A stretch of DNA of 64,000 nucleotides. Source: Nereocystis luetkeana (taxonomy: Eukaryota > Sar > Phaeophyceae > Laminariales > Laminariaceae). Made by a program: the position numbers and the translations under genes. Under the pieces are notes generated by a model. It was not told the origin of the DNA and ran no database searches. It worked only from the letters and a program-made list of their open reading frames with translations. Location of the stretch: contig JARUPZ010000036.1 in assembly GCA_031213475.1 (NCBI GenBank), positions 2,604,001 to 2,668,000 on the forward strand, given 5' to 3'. Within the stretch, counting starts at the first letter, position 1. The number at the start of each line of letters is the position of its first letter. Below are positions 1 through 11,636 of the stretch, one piece after another.

Positions 1-2265
1 AAAGGCGTCGGAATGCCGAATCATATATCAAAATCTGAGGTTTATGTATGCTTGGGACTTGGGATTATTCATCGAGATGTAATTTCGGTTTTAACACCTC
101 AGCTGCTTCAACTCCTGAGGCACGAGAGCTTCATCACTACGCCCGCGTTCGACGTGTGTCTGTCGACGAGCCCAGTCACAGACTTGCGGTGGAAAGCCTC
201 CGGCGGCCTGGGGGGGGAAGGAAGCGAGTTCATCCTTCAGCTGGCGACGATTGAGGGCGGAGGGAGGGGTGGGGAGCAAATGGACAAGCGAATAATCTGC
301 AAGGGAACGCCTTCTACAGATAGCTGCAGTGCCCTCTGAGGTTGCGATTACTCGTCGAGATCATCGGTACAAACCCGTAACACGGGACCTCGGAGAGATG
401 AGGGGGAGGAGGAAAGGAGAGGAGATCATGCCGATGGGGTGGGACTGACTGGCACATGTACGCTGAGTAGGGAATTATAACAAATAGTAAAGGAGAGGGC
501 TACGTGCTCTGCCTAGAACAGGGAAAGAAAGCGGGTTGATATCTTACTGCTTGGGGGATTGTGTGGGTCGGGCGTGGCGAAGAGTTTTGTTTAGTGAGTG
601 CATCGAAATTATCGTGAGGCGGGACACAGTTAGGATGAATTCGTCACCTGATCGCATTTGATTGGTAAGGCGTACGTAAAGGTGACGCTTTCAGAGTTGA
701 GTAAGTGGAACGTCGGTCATAGGGGTCAGTAGAGTCATTCAAGTCATTCACCAGGGCACTGCGTTGTTTGCAATTTTTTTGCCAAGTATCCAGGTCTGAT
801 TGATAGCCCCTTCCATGTTTTGAGTATTTCGATTCTGCAGTTAGTAGTTACCGTTTTGCCTGTGGACGGTGTCATTGGGACTACACACGGTCAGATGGGA
901 AATGGCGCCATATCCCCGCAGCAGTGTTGGGAACACAGTGTGTGTTGAGCTCTGGTTGCTGAATGTTTTCGGGTTTTGGTGATTGATAGGTTATGCTCGA
1001 TCGAGTGTTCGGGTTGTATGGTTTTCAACGTGGCAGGCTAAAACGTACCTTGTATACGATTGGTTTTCGTGGAATGACACTCCGCAGGGTATTGACATCC
1101 ATACGACATATTTGCACACTAAACTCCATACACTTTTCGCGTGTCCAACTTTTTTTTATGATGAGCATTCTGAAACCCATACCTGGTATACCTTTGTTGC
1201 GCGGCGTCTACTGTTTACTGTATACGAAGTATAGTGCTTCTAGGTATATGTACAGTATTTACGGCAAGGGGTCATACAAAACCCGCACGAATAGTACGCG
1301 CGATCGAAGCATCACACAGCTTGCAAATAAATATGAGTTTGGACGAAATCCTCGATCTCACAGTTAGCTGTTGTTTTTTTTAATTCTGAAAATATATACA
1401 CTATGCTTAAAAGCCATACTAAAAAGCTAAAATAATCATAAACTCAAGGCCCTCTTGATGTGATTCCGAGGAAAAACATTGACAACCGAAATTAATTCAT
1501 GACCGACCACGTTCTTTCTTTTGACTTCCAACAATTTACTCGAAATATGGACAGCAACCGAAAACTGCGCAGTTAACCGAACCGTTCGCCATTATTTATT
1601 TACCGACGCACCATCGAACACAAGCTGACAGCAGCTTCGAATATCTCGGTGCGCAAGTTCCTATTATTGGTGTGTGTCGACAGCCACCTACAATCAAAGC
1701 CCTATACAGAAAAAACGAGGCGTTCGCTCTTGTGTGGTGGGGCCTTGGCGTTTGGCTGTTGACGGCAGGAGTCGGCAGCAGGGTTACACTCTAGGCCTTG
1801 CGCGGCTTTTAGGCTTCGTTCCCATTTTTCCGATTTATTTGTCTGTTAATTTTGTGCGCTAGCGCACCTTTTCGCGAGAATTCCGCATGTTATTGATGGA
1901 GTCAATGTATGGCTTGCTGCGACACTCCTTTTATGTTGGATGGTATCGTTGCCATGAGCGCTGCACACTGTCAGATGGCGAACAGAAGGAACACATATTA
2001 TACTATTAATACCTGGTAGTACTAATATTATTAGTGTTGGATATATATATCGGATATCCGATGTCGATACGATATCGATTAAAAAAGTGGATGGATAATA
2101 GTTTGATACTTGATACGTCGAAGATTTCGTCATGTTTTTGATAAAAAACACGGGAGATGCCAGGGGGTGATGAAGGGCAGGCCACCTTCGATATATCGTA
2201 CGAGTCGGGCATTCCCAGGGCTATTTATCGGTCTGGTCAAACCTGGCGAGTCGGATCGGGTCGGG
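1..2265. other. No gene recognised
   Basis: Mixed-composition DNA; only short overlapping ORFs. The piece TAGGCTTCGTTCCCATTTTT at 1810-1830 recurs inside MITE-D (49425). The double motif TACCTGGTATACCT occurs near 1180. Confidence 0.6.
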
Positions 2266-2269
2266 TCTA

Positions 2270-2515
2270 GGCGATTAACGGCGATCCGACCCGACCCGAC
2301 CCGACCCGACTCGACTCGAACCGACCCGACCCGACCCGACCCAACCCGACCCGACCCGACCCGATCCGACCCGACCCGACCCGACCCGACCCGACCCGAT
2401 CTGACCCGACCCGACCCGCCCCGACAGGACCCGACCTGGCCCGAGATGACCCGATCTGACCCGACCCGACCCAACGCGAACGGACCCGACCCCACTCGAC
2501 CAGACCTGACCCGTG
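2270..2515. repeat. Pentanucleotide (CCCGA)n / (TCGGG)n array
   Basis: About 245 bases built from the five-base unit GACCC, pure in the middle and degenerate at both ends with variants such as CCTGA, CTCGA and CCAAC. It keeps several frames open on both strands, giving artefactual ORFs of alternating Pro/Thr/Arg or Val/Gly/Ser. A CpG-rich array like this could be a methylation target. Confidence 0.95.
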
Positions 2516-2839
2516 AGGTTCCAAAATCTTCTCTACCCGACCCGATGGTCTGGTCACGATGTATGTGTCAAAACCCTTGGATGTTACGTTTTTTCGACAC
2601 AAACCCCGACCCTTGTGTCTATTATTCACCCTCCGAATACGGCCTGCGTACTGCACACACGCCACTCACTGACGCTGCATTGAGCTTCCGCCTTTTTCGT
2701 GTTTTGCTTGTTGTTCCATGTTCGTTCGTTCAGCGCTTGTTCAAATAAAACATTCCATCCACATACATACCAGGTATCTTCTTATTATGCCGTCATGCCT
2801 ATCTGGTATACCTGACATACGAAAGGGAAGGGAAACACT

Positions 2840-2925
2840 TAGAACTGCAGTCCCGTTTTGAGAGAGGGACCAGTCGAGTTCCAAGTAGTTTGCCCCCAAA
2901 ACGGGACTGCGCTTCTAAAAGGGCC
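2840..2925. mobile_element. MITE-B copy
   Basis: Starts TTAGAACTGCAGTCCCGTTT and ends in the inverted partner CAAAACGGGACTGCGCTTCT. The left arm is damaged (GAGAGAGGGAC). Confidence 0.8.
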
Positions 2926-3290
2926 AAGTCGAATCCGATCACTTCAAAACTGCAAGCAAGCGCTATCGACCAAACCTGGACATTTTGTTTTTTTTTCGTT
3001 AGCTCTTTGTCTCTACCCTCTTCTTGCCTTCGGTCTGGCCTTCTTGTGACGTCCACTATGTTGGCCCATCAGCTGGGCACATCACAGGACTGATCGCACC
3101 AGCAAACAGTAACCTTGTGCTCTAGACTCGGCCTGCGTTCGGAACGCGTGTTTGAATCGTTTTGCATTCTTTCATTATTTACTTTTCTTTGTTTTCTCTC
3201 TTGGTGCGTTTTTTCCCCGAGAGTACATATATATATATATATATATCGTACCGTGGATGGACACGTTTCTGACGTTATTTGGTTGCTATC

Positions 3291-3359
3291 ACGGGGGACC
3301 GTAGTAAATAGGACCTACGGTACACACTAAAACCTATATACACATATTTTTTTATTATG
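3291..3359 (+). mobile_element. MITE-A, truncated copy
   Basis: Left half of the family (ACGGGGGACCGTAGTAAATAG, then AAAACCTATAT); the right terminal inverted repeat is missing. Confidence 0.7.
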
Positions 3360-3798
3360 GGGAGGTGGCGCGAGGATGAGGCACAGCCGAGTAGCCAGCG
3401 CCGCGTTTCCGGCATGGGTGGTACCCAAGGGAATGGAGGCAGGGGGCAACAGGAGGAGTGAGAGAAAACCCAACCAAGGGAGCGCGGAGAGGGGGGGGGC
3501 AGTAGAGGGGAAACTGGGGTGGACGAGAGGAGGGAGGAGACGGCAGATAGGGTAGCAAGGCACCAGGCCGACTACGAGTAGTAAGTGGGGCATGTCTATG
3601 CTCTACTTGCGCCGCCACCTGCTGCAGCTGGTTCGAACGTAGATTTCTTCTCTTTGCCCTTGCTTGACCCTCCGTATAGTTTTCTTATTAATTTATTCCT
3701 TTTGTTTGTCTTCATGAAAAAGGGTCTTGTGGCCTGGGTGCTCGACGAACGAACCTGCTTTGCTTGTTTCGCATTGTCTGACGCATCCTCTCGGGGGA

Positions 3799-3880
3799 AG
3801 AACCGCAGTCCCGTCTGGGAGACAAACTGCTCAAATTTCAAGCAGTTTGTCCCCAAAACGAGACTGCGGTTCTAAAAGGG
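3799..3880. mobile_element. MITE-B copy
   Basis: Both arms clear: AGAACCGCAGTCCCGTCTG and CCCCAAAACGAGACTGCGG; centre CAAATTTCAAGCAG. Confidence 0.85.
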
Positions 3881-3889
3881 TCAAGAATG

Positions 3890-4515
3890 CAGGACGGAGA
3901 CGACAGACAAGATGTCAAGGACCCAACTATTAATAGAAGGTAGAACGTGGCTGTGCTATTCGTACCATGGAGGGCGTTGTTGTTGTTGTTGTGCTCCGGT
4001 TCGCCTGTTGTTTTCCTTGGTTCGTATTGGTCTTCTCTGTTTATATGTGGTGTTGTTTCTTCAGCTCGTTCTTTTTACGTGTCTGCCGTATCCCCTGGGA
4101 GAGGCACGGCAATTTTTTATTTTTTCGCTTTTCCTCTCTCTTCTTGCGATTGCGATTTGTCCTTCTTTTTTCGTTGCTCCTTGTTGTTGTGTTATATTTT
4201 TATTTTCTATAATCTGTATCTCGTGCCCGTCGTTTATATCCATTACGATGACATGCCATCGCATTGTCTGCTCTGCTTATATCATCATTACTGAATTACA
4301 AAGCCGTATCTCTGTGGAGTAGTTTTGTGACCACATAATAACTTGAATATGTCTAGGGTTGAAGAATCGGCACACGGACACTGATTTTGTGCTGGATGTC
4401 GACGGGTAGAAATATCGGTTCAATTTCGAGAAAACACACCAAATCATCGTATAGTAGTAGTGGATGTCGACGGGTAGAGATATCACTTTAATGTGAAGAA
4501 CACACACACTGGAGA
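3890..4515 (+). repeat. Dispersed repeat R2, long copy
   Basis: Contains GACATGCCATCGCATTGTCT, GTAGTTTTGTGACCACATAA and GATGTCGACGGGTAGA (twice). An inverted partial copy follows at 4490-4690. Same order of blocks at 29.1-29.66 kb. Confidence 0.7.
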
Positions 4516-4924
4516 CGACAGGCACGACAAACACTTTCTATGAAAAAATGACAAAACAAGAGAAACAAACCTCGTGAACAAAGCAAATTGGAAGAAAACG
4601 AAAAAATGAAAGAAAAACGTGGCGTGGCCCCCGTAGTAGGAGATGTGGCAGGCAATACAGAACGGTATAAAGGAACAATGCCACGACATAGTTACAACAT
4701 AAAATAAATGGCCGCTCTCTGATATCGAGGACCTCGTCCAAACTCACCTTCTTTTGCAAGCGGTGTGTGATAGGCCGATCGCGCGTGCAGGGTATACTAC
4801 GGTTTTTATTATGCCTCATTCAAGCAACGCAGTCTGTGTTGGAGGGAGGCAACACCTGAAAAAGTTGCAGAATTCAAGAAGTGGGTGTGTCAATCTTTGG
4901 GAAATACAAATAAATATAAATATA

Positions 4925-5075
4925 TAAATTCACTATCAATAGAACGTAATGAGAAGGAAGGAGCAAATGCAGCAATAGAGTAGACAAGCTGAAAGTTGGC
5001 ACGGAAGGGAGGTAGACTTGGTGCATGGGTTTCCTTTTGTTTCCGAGGTTTTCTTCTTTCGGGAAAGTTATATGC
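4925..5075 (+). repeat. Dispersed repeat R1 copy
   Basis: AATGAGAAGGAAGGAGCAAA, GGAGGTAGACTTGGTGCATG, TTCCGAGGTTTTCTTCTTTC. Other copies: 25283-25440, 27335-27445 (inverted), 27635-27850, 29665-29755 (inverted), 30105-30215 and 32005-32195. Confidence 0.75.
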
Positions 5076-5277
5076 ACGAGTATATATTTTCGAAGGTTGC
5101 ACGTACTGCTTATTACCAGCTTACCACGAGTGGAGGGGGTCCTTTCTTATTGAATTTCATATTTACATACATACATGTGGTACTGCTGTGTCTTTTTTTT
5201 TTTTGGGTATCATCATCATTGTTAATACTACCGAGCAGCAATAATTATGTAATAAGTAATAAGGATAGGTGTATACA

Positions 5278-5520
5278 TTGTTGTTGTTGTTGTTGTTCTC
5301 ACATTAACTCACAATACAATGCAGTCCGTGGTCGCAGGACAGGCTCCAATAACTCTGGAGTCGAAGAAATACCTCGGTAGTAAAACAGAGGCAAAAACAA
5401 AAAACAAGCATACGCACTCCACCACTGCGGACACCAGGGAAGCAAAAAGGAGACTGTTATTAATAATAGAGGACACAAACCTAAAAAAGAAGATGAAGCG
5501 AAGCGAAAAAAAACAAAACA
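5278..5520 (+). repeat. Dispersed repeat R3 copy
   Basis: (GTT)n then CACATTAACTCACAATACAA and GCAGTCCGTGGTCGCAGGAC. Other copies at 11222-11478 and 11489-11620. Confidence 0.78.
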
Positions 5521-5723
5521 AAAACAGAAGCAGATAGGAAAGCGCAAAAAAGGCAAAACGGACTATACTAACAGAGAGATAAAGAGGTACAAACGGGAAT
5601 GAAAGAAATATGAAGAAAGAAGGGACAAAAAGCGATAATGACGGGCAGGGGGGAAAGAAAATACGAAAGGCAGGCACTGACTGGTGTATACATACTGAGT
5701 ACCAGGTACAATGCTATTAATAG

Positions 5724-6400
5724 TAGGGCCGCGGCTTGGTAGGTAGGTGGTCCGCGTGCCTACTAATATGATCAATTTCGTGGATTCGAGTCTCGCCGAG
5801 TGCATATTCGTAAGGCAGAAGGTTAAAACATGATCGAGTAGTGGAAAGCGTGAAGGTCTTCGTCCGTTGGGCTGAAGGTCGCATACCCAATCTAAGCCTC
5901 AAAACACTTTCCCCCCCTGGAACGGACCGGATTTTACGGGGTCGACGAGCCACCACACGCGGTTAAAATTTGTGGGGATCCAGAAGCATTTTTCAGATTC
6001 TCGACCCGAGGAAACTCGCCTTTCTTTCTTTAAAAAGCTATTTCATGGTGGACGTGAGATTCGAACTCACGACTCACGACCAACGACCGATGTTCTGCTG
6101 ACGACGATATTTGTGAGGGAATAATAATATTTGTGAGGGTCTTAGTCCGTTGGGCTAAAGGTAAAAGGTTAACCAATCGCCTACTACTACCCAATCTAAG
6201 CCTCAAAACAAAAGCGCTGGAGCGCACGTGAGTTAGCGGCACTCGATGATGAGAGTCGACGAGCAAGCGGTGGGAATGCTGAAGAACCCTATATTATGCG
6301 TGGTAAAAAACGAAGGTACGTGCCAGGGCGGGGAAAGCGACGCCACAGAGGTTCTGCGACCACGACTCGTCGAGAAGGTCGCTGATGGGTAAAACCTCTT
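5724..6400 (+). mobile_element. SINE-1 copy interrupted by SINE-2
   Basis: A tRNA-like head (5724-5805: GGCTTGGTAGGTAGGTGG, GTCCGCGTGCC, T-arm-like GGATTCGAGTCTCGCC) is followed by the family body only after 6208 (GCGCTGGAGCGC... TCGACGAGC... GGTACGTGCC). The 5845-6205 stretch between them is a SINE-2. The body matches the inverted copies at 54.2 and 57.5 kb. Confidence 0.7.
5845..6205 (-). mobile_element. SINE-2, tRNA-related, nested in SINE-1
   Basis: Read on the minus strand it has two A-box-like TTTAGCCCAACGGACTAAG or CTTCAGCCCAACGG stretches and an ideal T-arm (GTGAG TTCGAAT CTCAC at about 6054-6070). Shares TCTAAGCCTC, GGAACGGA and CCAGAAGCATTTTTCAGA with the 59.6-kb copy. Confidence 0.72.
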
Positions 6401-6816
6401 ACTACGAGATAGGCTGAAAAAGAAAATAAAATAAAACATGAGTACGTACGTACAGTAGTAATAATAGTAAAAACCAAGGGAAACAATAGGCAAGCCGAAG
6501 CACAACAGCAGCAAAAATACAAAATAAAGAACAGGTACCTGGCCCCAGGTAGGACATACACACAACAAGCAAAAAAAGGCGAGGGGGGGGGGGGGGGCGT
6601 TTCTCCCTTGGGACAAGCTACGTCGTGCACCACCTCCGAGCGTTTTTTTCGTTTCGGGAATTAGCCAAAAATGGGTATACCTACGCCTTTTGGGCCATTG
6701 ATAGGTACACTTCGCGATATACCCCTGAAAAAGCCTCTTGGCGCCGCCTGATATTTGGCCTGCGCTCCATCGTACCCACGAGTGGGCCAAAAAGCTAAGG
6801 TACACCTACTATCAGC

Positions 6817-6926
6817 TATTACGGGGGACCATAGTTAACAGGACCTATGGTACACATAAAAACCTATATGTTTAACCATTTTTACTAACAATATTTGGTC
6901 CTGTTAACTATGCCCCCCCGTAATAG
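6817..6926 (+). mobile_element. MITE-A, full copy nested in the foldback left arm
   Basis: Terminal inverted repeats TTACGGGGGACCATAGTTAA / mirrored end, flanked by TA on both sides. The foldback right arm at 7905-7920 has the same sequence without the insertion, so this copy is younger than the foldback element. Confidence 0.9.
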
Positions 6927-7178
6927 TCAACTTCCTTCCGTGTCACCTACTTTTGGCGTCGATTGCACCTATAAATGGCTCGAAAGGTCGCTTTTGCGCC
7001 ACTAAAATGTAGACAAACAAGACTGCTTGAACAGCACGGGCGCTGGTAGGTGACGCCGGAGACAACGCAGGTCACACTCATTTCTTTTGAAAATCATACC
7101 AATCCGCGTATGTATCCGAAGTTACTCTTCTTATTTTCTTTCGAAAAACACAGCTCGCCTCGTGTCCTTTTGGTGCCC

Positions 7179-7304
7179 TATTACGGGGGGCCATGTTAAA
7201 TAGGACCTACGGTACACACAAAAAACTACCTGGTATACCTGGTATATATTTGGCTATATTTACCAACAATATCTGGCCCTATTTACTATGGTCCCCGGTA
7301 ATAG
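7179..7304 (+). mobile_element. MITE-A, full copy
   Basis: TA-flanked copy inside the foldback element, longer than average because of an ACCTGGTATACCTGGTATA expansion in its middle. Confidence 0.88.
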
Positions 7305-7429
7305 TTCTTCACAGAGAGCTAGTGACGGCCCGCGTGTACCAAAGTACAACTACTGCTGTAGAAGAGTTTATTATTAAATAAACAGTGTGTGAACCCGCAA
7401 CCATAATCGCGTGTTCATCGAATGAATGT

Positions 7430-7498
7430 GTATGTTGTGCCTGTCGTATCCTGTATGATGACATGGCATTGCATTTTGCAAACTGCTGTGCTCACAGC

Positions 7499-7534
<36 letters not shown>

Positions 7535-7680
7535 CTTCGTACATATATATATACGTGGTAACGTAGTATCTCTATGGCGTAGTTTTGTGACCACACAACT
7601 TGTACCTCTCTATTAATTCGGCACGCACACTGGATGTGCTGGATGCCGACGGGTAGCAAGAACGAACACACACACGTTGA
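7430..7680 (+). repeat. R2 copy inside the foldback element
   Basis: GATGACATGGCATTGCAT, GCGTAGTTTTGTGACCAC, GTGCTGGATGCCGACGGG. Confidence 0.7.
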
Positions 7681-9635
7681 CTCATTCATATTTGCTATGA
7701 ATGTTCGTCCGGACCACGCCAACGGTGATGATACTCAGTCCCCATTATGAAACCGTATGCTGTACACGTAAATACCGGAAAATTATCCTACTTGCGCAGT
7801 CTTTTGTCTCTATTTTTGTGGCGAAAAAGTGATCGCTCAAGTAAGTCATTTATAGGCACAACTGAAGGCGAAAGTAGGTGGCACAGAAGTTGAATACTGG
7901 GAGCTGGTAGTAGGTGTACCTTGGCGTTTTGAAATATTCGTGGGTACGATGGAGCGCAGGCCAAATATCAGGTGGCGCCAGGAAGCCTTCCCGGGGTACA
8001 ATGCGCAGTGTCCCTGTTAATGTTAATGGCCCAAAAGGCGTACGAAGTAGGTATACCTAGTTTTGGCTAGTACATTTTTTTTTTTTTTTTGAGCTTTTGC
8101 AAATAAATATAGACACACCCACCCACTCCTTGAATTCTGCAGCTTCAGATTTTGTCTTCCTCGTAAACCTACTTGTATAGCTGGTACCCCACATGAGGCC
8201 ATACGACACCCTCCCCGTAGTACGCGCGATCGAAGTATCACACGCAGCTTGCAAAGATGAGAGCCGACGAAATCTTCGATCTCACAGAAGCTGTGTTTTA
8301 ACTATATACACAACAAGTAAAAAGAAACCCTTCAGGCAGTCGCGGCAGTTTGTGGTACAAGAAGCACAGTCAGACAAACAGGCAGGTTGCAGAATAAAAA
8401 ATAAAAAATATACCTACTCTTATAATAGTTGCTCTGGTACGTCGCTACCTTGCCTGCCGTCTCCTTCCTCTTTCTTCAACCATGCCCCGGCGGATGTCGA
8501 CGAGTAGAACCATAACAATTTCTAAAAAGAGCACACATGCAACACCTACTTGCCGGCGCACACGTCACGACAAAAAAAACAAGTTAGCCTTTAGTCACCT
8601 CTACTTGGAGATACGAACGACCCCCCCCCCCCCCCCCCCCCCTTCCCCAGCCCCAGCCTCAGCTAAACCGAGGAAATGTGAGCGTCCTACCCGTGCCTAC
8701 TACTGGTCAGCCCGATTCGCGAAGCATGTGACGTACCAGAATCAATCATTGTTGGCATACCTTTGTCGCGAGGAAGCGCCACGGCTATGACTCCTGCTAC
8801 CTGTGTTCCATGGCTTGTCGGGCGCATGGCTAACAGGCACCGCACCACAGCAGCAGCAGCAGCAGTAGTAGTAAGTACTGCTGCAGCCTTACGTATCAGT
8901 CAATTGCACTTACTTCCAACTATCTCTCTCTTACGCTGTCCGCGGCACAGCAGCGGGCACTGCTTTGCTGTTGTTTTTGAGAGAGAAAGGCAGTCGGGCT
9001 TTTGCGAAGTTAGTTGCAGACGGCTGGATGCTCGCTGGCTCGGCTTTTCATTTGACGCAGCTGGTGTTGTTTCGTGTTGTACTGTTTCTGACAGATAGTC
9101 CTAAGGTGCCAGAAGTCAACAACCCCCCCCCGTGAGTCTGCTTAATAATTATCTGTTATAATGAGGCCGTGAATCTATCGTTCGAATACCGGTAGTTTTG
9201 GTGTGGTTCTGGGTAGCTCGGCGGCAACGAAGAAACAAGGCGAACGTCCGAAATATGATGCATCCGCGCCATCCATCGCCATCACACACCCATGGATAAA
9301 ACCTTCCAGGAGGCACGTATGTGGGCAGCGGGCGACGCTCCTCTGCAGAAAACTTTGAGAATTTTCTGTCGGCCGAAGCATCACTCCCGATCAGGGCTGG
9401 TAAAACTGGTAATACCACAGGCGGCGGGATCGTGTCCAACCCGTGACGTTCGTTCCGCCTTTTTTCCACCAAGGCGCGTTCCGAGACTTTTATTTGGGTC
9501 CAGAGGCATGGGGAGACGGTGTCTGCCCAACCAGTGTCGTCTCTAGTGCTTGGCCACACTCGTTCCGAGGTTTATTCACAGCCCACCGCTCCCATCACAG
9601 GTCAATGTTTATTTCCGCCTCTCTTATCCCTTATA

Positions 9636-9715
9636 GCACCGCACTCCCATCTGTGGGGACAAAGTACTCAAACTGTAAGTAGTTTGTCCCCAAAACGGGA
9701 CTGGGGTCCTAAAAG
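9636..9715. mobile_element. MITE-B copy, left arm diverged
   Basis: Right arm TTTGTCCCCAAAACGGGACT intact; left arm recognisable as CTGTGGGGACAAAGTACTC. A second copy follows within 25 bases. Confidence 0.8.
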
Positions 9716-9738
9716 ACAAACCCCCTCGTACGAAGCCC

Positions 9739-9823
9739 TTTTAGGACTGTGCAGTCACGCCGTGTTGAGAACAAACCACTCACATTTCAACTAGTTTTTC
9801 CCCCAAAACGGGACTGACTGCAG
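9739..9823. mobile_element. MITE-B copy, left arm diverged
   Basis: TTTTAGGACTGTGCAGTC then GAACAAACCACTCACATTT, with right arm CCCCCAAAACGGGACTGAC. Confidence 0.75.
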
Positions 9824-10368
9824 TCGTCGTAAAAAGTTCGATGAATGAAGTGAATCCAAAAGTAATACGGAGTATTAATATTATTAATGATACCATGTAT
9901 ATGTACTGCAGTAACAGCGTGACATTGTGAATAACATTGCGTACATTGCCTCAACGTTCCTCCGTATGTAATGTATACCTATATCTACCTACCTACATAG
10001 CACTAAACGTGTACCTGGTGGTACCTGATATATTATACCTTTGTGTGACCACGGACTCTTTCGTCAGAGAGTTAATGCGAGAACAACAACAACAACAACA
10101 ACGTCATCAACCTCCCGTTGACAACATGTATTAATTTCAACAGCAGTAAGTAAGTAGCGCACCGGGTATCAACTTTTGATTGGTTGAGAGTTTGAGCTGT
10201 GCGACTACATACAGTAGTAGTACGCTCTTCTTCATCCACACGCTATGTCGGCATCGCAGCAGCACACACCTTTTTCGTAGCACAGCGCATTTTGTTTTGA
10301 AAGAAGTTTCGACGAAGTTTCGAACGCTCCTTCTCCAAGGCGCATAAATAAGGGCACCTTCTTATTAT

Positions 10369-10506
10369 TATTACGGGGGACCATAGTTAATAGGACCAAA
10401 TATTGTTTAGTAAAAAAAATAATGGTGAAATCTATACCAGGTACCAGGTAGGTTTTTATGTATACCATATGTCCTACCAGGTATTAACTATGGTTCCCCG
10501 TAATAG
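10369..10506 (-). mobile_element. MITE-A, full copy
   Basis: Inverted orientation, TA-flanked, internally expanded by repeated ACCAGGTA motifs. Confidence 0.88.
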
Positions 10507-10522
10507 TCCCATTTATATACCA

Positions 10523-10745
10523 TGGTAGTAGCCAAGGTAGGCACAATTCGATGCGAGTCGAAGAGGGAAGAAAAGGCTGAAATCTTCTCGCGATAAAAAA
10601 TGAAGGCACGTACGTACCGTAGCGGGAAGGGGGGAGAAGAGCCTGCTATGTGACCCCGGATCTGAGCTACGAGTTGGAAGGAGAGAGAGAAGAAGATGGG
10701 CGAAGATAATATAAATGGGATGATGAGCGAAAAAAAAAGAAGAAA
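10523..10745 (-). repeat. SINE-1-related body without head
   Basis: Inverted match to 28606-28830, including AAATGAAGGCACGTAC, GTGACCCCGGATCTGAG and GAGAGAGAAGAAGATG. Confidence 0.65.
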
Positions 10746-10979
10746 AAGGCTGGATTTCTTATTCTTTGGAGAATGGGTGCGGTTAACCACAGGACCTTAA
10801 TTATTAAGTCAATGCGACGATTCCCAAAAAAAGTAATATCAACAATGTTTCGGTAAATCTAAACCTTCCTTTCTCGTTGCTGGTCTTTATATTTATTTGG
10901 TGTCGTCCTGCATTGCAATAATAATACTGACTGACTGTACTTCAATCAAGGAATATCGGCATATATATATTCTTTTTTT

Positions 10980-11190
10980 AATTTTGGGCTGTGGCCAAAA
11001 TCGGGTACCATACTACTAAGACCGAGTAAGTAGCAAACGGATGCCACGAGCGGTGTTTTGTCCATGAAAATCAAAACAAAAAATGGAGCCTGAAAATTGA
11101 TCGTGTGGTCTCCAGAATCTGAATTGTTTTTGGTTTTCTGTATTGAGGGGGAGCAAAGATATTGCTAGTAAAATTAGGCAACTATATAAG
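10980..11190 (+). repeat. Dispersed repeat R4, copy 1
   Basis: GGGCTGTGGCCAAAATC, GTGTGGTCTCCAGAATCTGA, AATTAGGCAACTATA; matches 11637-11823 in the same order. Confidence 0.75.
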
Positions 11191-11221
11191 TTTTGTATAA
11201 GTTTGCTAATATTGTATGTAC

Positions 11222-11224
11222 AGC

Positions 11225-11265
<41 letters not shown>

Positions 11266-11478
11266 CTCACATTAACTCACAATACAATGCAGTCCGTGGT
11301 CGCAGGACAGGCTCCAATGACTCTGGAGTGGAAGAAATACCTCGGTAGTAAAACAGAGGAAAAAAAACAAAAAACAAGCATACGCACTCCACCACTGCGG
11401 ACACCAGGGAAGCAAAAAGGACACTATTAATAGCAGACAAAAACCTAAAAAAGAAGATGAAGCGAAGCAAAAACAAAA
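11222..11478 (+). repeat. R3 copy
   Basis: Starts with a 41-base (GTT)n run; nearly identical to the 5.3-kb copy through GAAGATGAAGCGAAGC. Confidence 0.78.
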
Positions 11479-11488
11479 ATAGCTACCT

Positions 11489-11620
11489 GGTTGTTGTTGT
11501 TGTTGTTGTTGTTCTCACATTAACTCACAATTCAATGCAGTCCGTGGTCGCAGGACAATACTCTGGAGTGGAAGAAATACCTCAAGTAAAAACAGAGGCA
11601 AAAAACATCAAGGGATGGCG
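11489..11620 (+). repeat. R3 copy, shortened
   Basis: (GTT)n, ACAATTCAATGCAGTCCGTG, then a deletion that joins CAGGACA to ATACTCTGGAG. Confidence 0.75.
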
Positions 11621-11636
11621 GCACATTATTTTATTC

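Larger units (their letters stand above)
6662..8069. mobile_element. Foldback-type element with long terminal inverted repeats
   Basis: The left arm (6662-7032, not counting an inserted MITE-A) and the right arm (7783-8069) are inverted copies of each other. Both begin TAGCCAAAA and share GGTATACCTAC, CCTTTTGGGCCATT and GATATTTGGCCTGCGCTCCA in the same order. Arms are about 265-290 bases. The interior carries another MITE-A (7179-7304) and a copy of dispersed repeat R2 (7430-7680). There is no transposase ORF, so it is non-autonomous. No clear target duplication was found. Confidence 0.8.
8075..10365. other. No gene recognised
   Basis: Holds a 22-base C run (8621-8642), a short CAG run (8847-8865) and two MITE-B copies. 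A minus-strand ORF of 136 codons without ATG (9149-9559, including FSKFSAEERRPLPTY) is the most protein-like stretch, but nothing else supports it. Confidence 0.5.

Noticed and set aside
2110-2748. 212-codon Pro/Thr/Arg-repeat ORF and its antisense Val/Gly/Ser partner
   Set aside because: Produced by the CCCGA pentanucleotide array, open in several frames on both strands; no protein features.
6050-6075. Perfect tRNA T-arm as a functional tRNA gene
   Set aside because: No matching acceptor stem or single anticodon arm, and the same module recurs in repeats at 59.75 kb, so it is a SINE head.
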